From an uncultured Acetatifactor sp. (GTDB lineage Bacteria > Bacillota > Clostridia > Lachnospirales > Lachnospiraceae): a stretch of DNA of 26,231 nt. Positions 24,801 to 26,231 of this stretch are shown here, one piece after another. Numbering within the stretch: position 1 is the first letter of the stretch; each line of letters starts with the position of its first letter. Below the pieces are notes generated by a model that had not been told where the DNA came from, searched no databases, and saw nothing but the letters and a program-made list of their open reading frames with translations. The stretch spans positions 1-26,231 of the forward strand of contig CAJUAP010000057.1 in assembly GCA_910584435.1 (NCBI GenBank), given 5' to 3'. A program made the position numbers and the translations under genes.

Positions 24801-24851
24801 ATGGTAGAAAGTCTGCGGATGGAAGTCTGCAGGTTGAGGAAAGGTTGGTAG
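24711..24851 (+). CDS. Possible His-containing leader peptide upstream of hisS
   Basis: A 46-codon frame starting about 22 nt after the predicted transcription start, with GGAGAAGAG (24696-24704) before its ATG. It reads METGHS three times, then diverged units, with histidine codons at residues 5, 11, 17, 23 and 29, and stops at 24849-24851, 5 nt before the hisS ATG. Leader peptides rich in the cognate amino acid can couple translation to expression of synthesis or charging genes. Here the His codons are spaced rather than consecutive and come with the 18-bp repeat, so they may be incidental. No terminator/antiterminator pair was recognised between it and hisS. Confidence 0.35.
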   Translation: METGHSMETGHSMETGHSMKEEHSVGMGHSMVESLRMEVCRLRKGW

Positions 24852-24856
24852 ATAAA

Positions 24857-26119
24857 ATGGCATTGAAAAAAGAACCTATGAAGGGTATGAAGGATATTCT
24901 GCCGCAGGAAATGCGGATTCGAGATTATGTGATCAGTGTAATTAAGGAAACTTATGATGAATTTGGTTTTCATTCTATAGAGACCCCCTGTGTGGAAAAC
25001 ATTGCAAACCTGACCAGTAAACAGGGCGGCGACAATGAGAAGCTGATATATAAGATTCTAAAACGCGGGGAAAAGCTGAATCTGGCCGATGCCGCGAAAG
25101 AAGAGGATGTGGTGGACAGCGGTCTGCGCTATGATCTGACTGTGCCGCTGGTACGGTATTATTCCAAAAATGCCGCACAGCTTCCGGCTCCTTTTAAGGC
25201 ACTGCAGATGGGAAATGTGTGGAGGGCGGAACAGCCCCAGTTTGGCCGTTACCGTCAGCTTATGCAGTGTGATATTGATATCCTTGGGGAAGCTTCCAAT
25301 CTGGCGGAGATTGAGCTGATTCTGGCAACAACTACTACATTGGGCAGACTTGGATTCAGGGGATTTGAAATCCGCATCAACGACAGGCGGCTTCTGAAGG
25401 CTATGGCTGCATACAGCGGTTTTTCGGAAGAAGAGCATGACAATGTATTCATAACTCTGGATAAGATGGACAAAATCGGTATGGAAGGTGTGGAAGCAGA
25501 GCTTTTGAAAAACGGATATGCAGAGGAAAACGTGTCAAAGTATCTGGAATTGTACCGTGGACTGGAGGCGGCGGAGGATGGCGTGGCTTATCTGGCAGAG
25601 CGGCTGGAAGGTGTAATGGAACCTTCTGTTGCGGAGAATCTGCAGGAGATTATTAACAGTGTCAGCGCCATAAAGGAAAGTGATTTTCAGATGGTGTTTG
25701 ATGCTACGCTGGTGCGCGGCATGTCTTATTACACGGGAACCATATTCGAGATTGCAATTCCTCAATTTGGCGGCAGCTGCGGAGGCGGCGGCAGATACGA
25801 TAAGATGGTGGGCAAATTTACCGGAAATGAAGTACCGGCCTGCGGATTTTCCATAGGGTTTGAACGCATTGTGCTGCTGCTTCTGGAGAACGGCTTCCAG
25901 GTGCCGGGCCGGCAGAAGAGAGTGGCATACTTAATTGAAAAAGGTGTGGAAGGCCAGGCACTCTGTGATGTGTTTGCCAAAGCACAGAAGGCCAGAAAAG
26001 AGGGCATTCAGGTATTGATGGTTCGTATGAACAAGAATAAGAAATTCCAGAAAAAACAGCTCATGGAGGACGGATATGAGGAATTTGAGGAATTTTATAA
26101 GGAAGCATTGAAAAATTAG
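24857..26119 (+). CDS. hisS: Histidyl-tRNA synthetase
   Basis: A 420-residue class II aminoacyl-tRNA synthetase that charges tRNA-His in the cytoplasm. Motif 1 is around KDILPQEMRIRDYV. Motif 2 is GNVWRAEQPQFGRYRQLMQC with R123. The histidine-binding HisA signature is LVRGMSYYTGT, with GGGRYD at 309-314. Motif 3 is ACGFSIGFERI. The C-terminal anticodon domain ends in KNKKFQKKQLMEDG and FYKEAL, a short form I associate with clostridial HisRS. ATG 24857 (MALKKEPMKGMKD) is the natural start. The open frame to 24653 only reads through the leader repeats and overlaps the promoter. The ribosome site (GAGGAAAGG, ending 12 bp upstream) is distant, so translation may be coupled to the leader frame. 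Confidence 0.96.
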   Translation: MALKKEPMKGMKDILPQEMRIRDYVISVIKETYDEFGFHSIETPCVENIANLTSKQGGDNEKLIYKILKRGEKLNLADAAKEEDVVDSGLRYDLTVPLVRYYSKNAAQLPAPFKALQMGNVWRAEQPQFGRYRQLMQCDIDILGEASNLAEIELILATTTTLGRLGFRGFEIRINDRRLLKAMAAYSGFSEEEHDNVFITLDKMDKIGMEGVEAELLKNGYAEENVSKYLELYRGLEAAEDGVAYLAERLEGVMEPSVAENLQEIINSVSAIKESDFQMVFDATLVRGMSYYTGTIFEIAIPQFGGSCGGGGRYDKMVGKFTGNEVPACGFSIGFERIVLLLLENGFQVPGRQKRVAYLIEKGVEGQALCDVFAKAQKARKEGIQVLMVRMNKNKKFQKKQLMEDGYEEFEEFYKEALKN

Positions 26120-26191
26120 AAAAGGCACCGGAGTGGAGAGACGGAACTATAAATAAAAAATTTAAAACAGTCTCGAAACGGAAGCCCCCGG

Positions 26192-26231
26192 GAGAAATTT
26201 CAGATGCGCCCTTTGCAGCTGAAAATTTCTC
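26192..26231 (+). repeat. Inverted repeat at the window end, downstream of hisS
   Basis: GAGAAATTT (26192-26200) pairs with AAATTTCTC (26223-26231), extended by CAG/CTG with one bulge. It reaches the last base of the window, so whether a T run follows cannot be seen. It could be the hisS terminator or part of a dispersed palindrome. The 72 bp between hisS and it hold nothing recognised. Confidence 0.5.

Noticed and set aside
24590..24856. T-box riboswitch controlling hisS
   Set aside because: The leader is only about 170 nt from the predicted start, with no T-box core sequence and no terminator hairpin with T run before hisS.
24653..24856. N-terminal extension of HisRS in the same frame
   Set aside because: It would start at a TTG inside the -35 box and translate the repeats into NRAFHG units unlike any HisRS. 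ATG 24857 gives the normal N-terminus.

Overview
The window looks like chromosome of a gut-type Bacillota, most likely a Lachnospiraceae (Clostridium cluster XIVa) member. This is inferred from the AGGAGG-type ribosome binding sites, sigma-70 promoters of Gram-positive form, multi-domain hybrid histidine kinases, cytoplasmic GH31/GH3 glycosidases and a clostridial-type HisRS. No sequence search was possible. All convincing genes lie on the + strand.

Layout. (1) 25-1844: a BceS/VanS-like sensor kinase and a MacB/BceA-type ABC ATPase, ending in a terminator. The FtsX-type permease expected next is absent. (2) 1887-2490: a gene-free scar with small remnants, including a probable IS200-like transposase tail. 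(3) 2491-6769: cytoplasmic GH31 (alpha-xylosidase-like) and GH3 (beta-xylosidase/beta-glucosidase-like) enzymes, separated by a 46-bp direct repeat and a long hairpin, and closed by a terminator. (4) 6880-7388: remnants, including the C-terminal half of a maltose/galactoside O-acetyltransferase. (5) 7503-21579: about 14 kb of tightly packed co-directional genes with no clear internal terminator. (6) 21713-24589: a periplasmic-binding-domain hybrid kinase with its own promoter. (7) 24653-26119: hisS, preceded by a repeat-rich leader.

The main interest is region 5. It starts with a stand-alone receiver, a membrane hybrid kinase with an HPt domain, and a second membrane hybrid kinase whose C-terminus is a complete DegV (FakB-like fatty-acid-binding) domain. 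These are followed at once by a GT1 glycosyltransferase, a 3-beta-HSD/OleD-like NAD-dependent reductase joined to a metallo-beta-lactamase-fold hydrolase, a CapK/F390-synthetase-like adenylate-forming enzyme, a small helical protein, a KAS III (FabH/OleA-like) condensing enzyme with an intact Cys-His-Asn triad, and a broken DUF4132 gene. My reading, an inference, is an uncharacterised locus for a fatty-acyl-derived, possibly glycosylated metabolite, with its own phosphorelay that may sense or handle fatty acids through the DegV domain. No DNA-binding output regulator is present.

Caveats. Four single-base frame breaks occur between about 15.77 and 20.73 kb (one in the reductase/hydrolase fusion, three in the DUF4132 gene). 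They could be real decay or assembly error, and that decides whether the pathway is intact.
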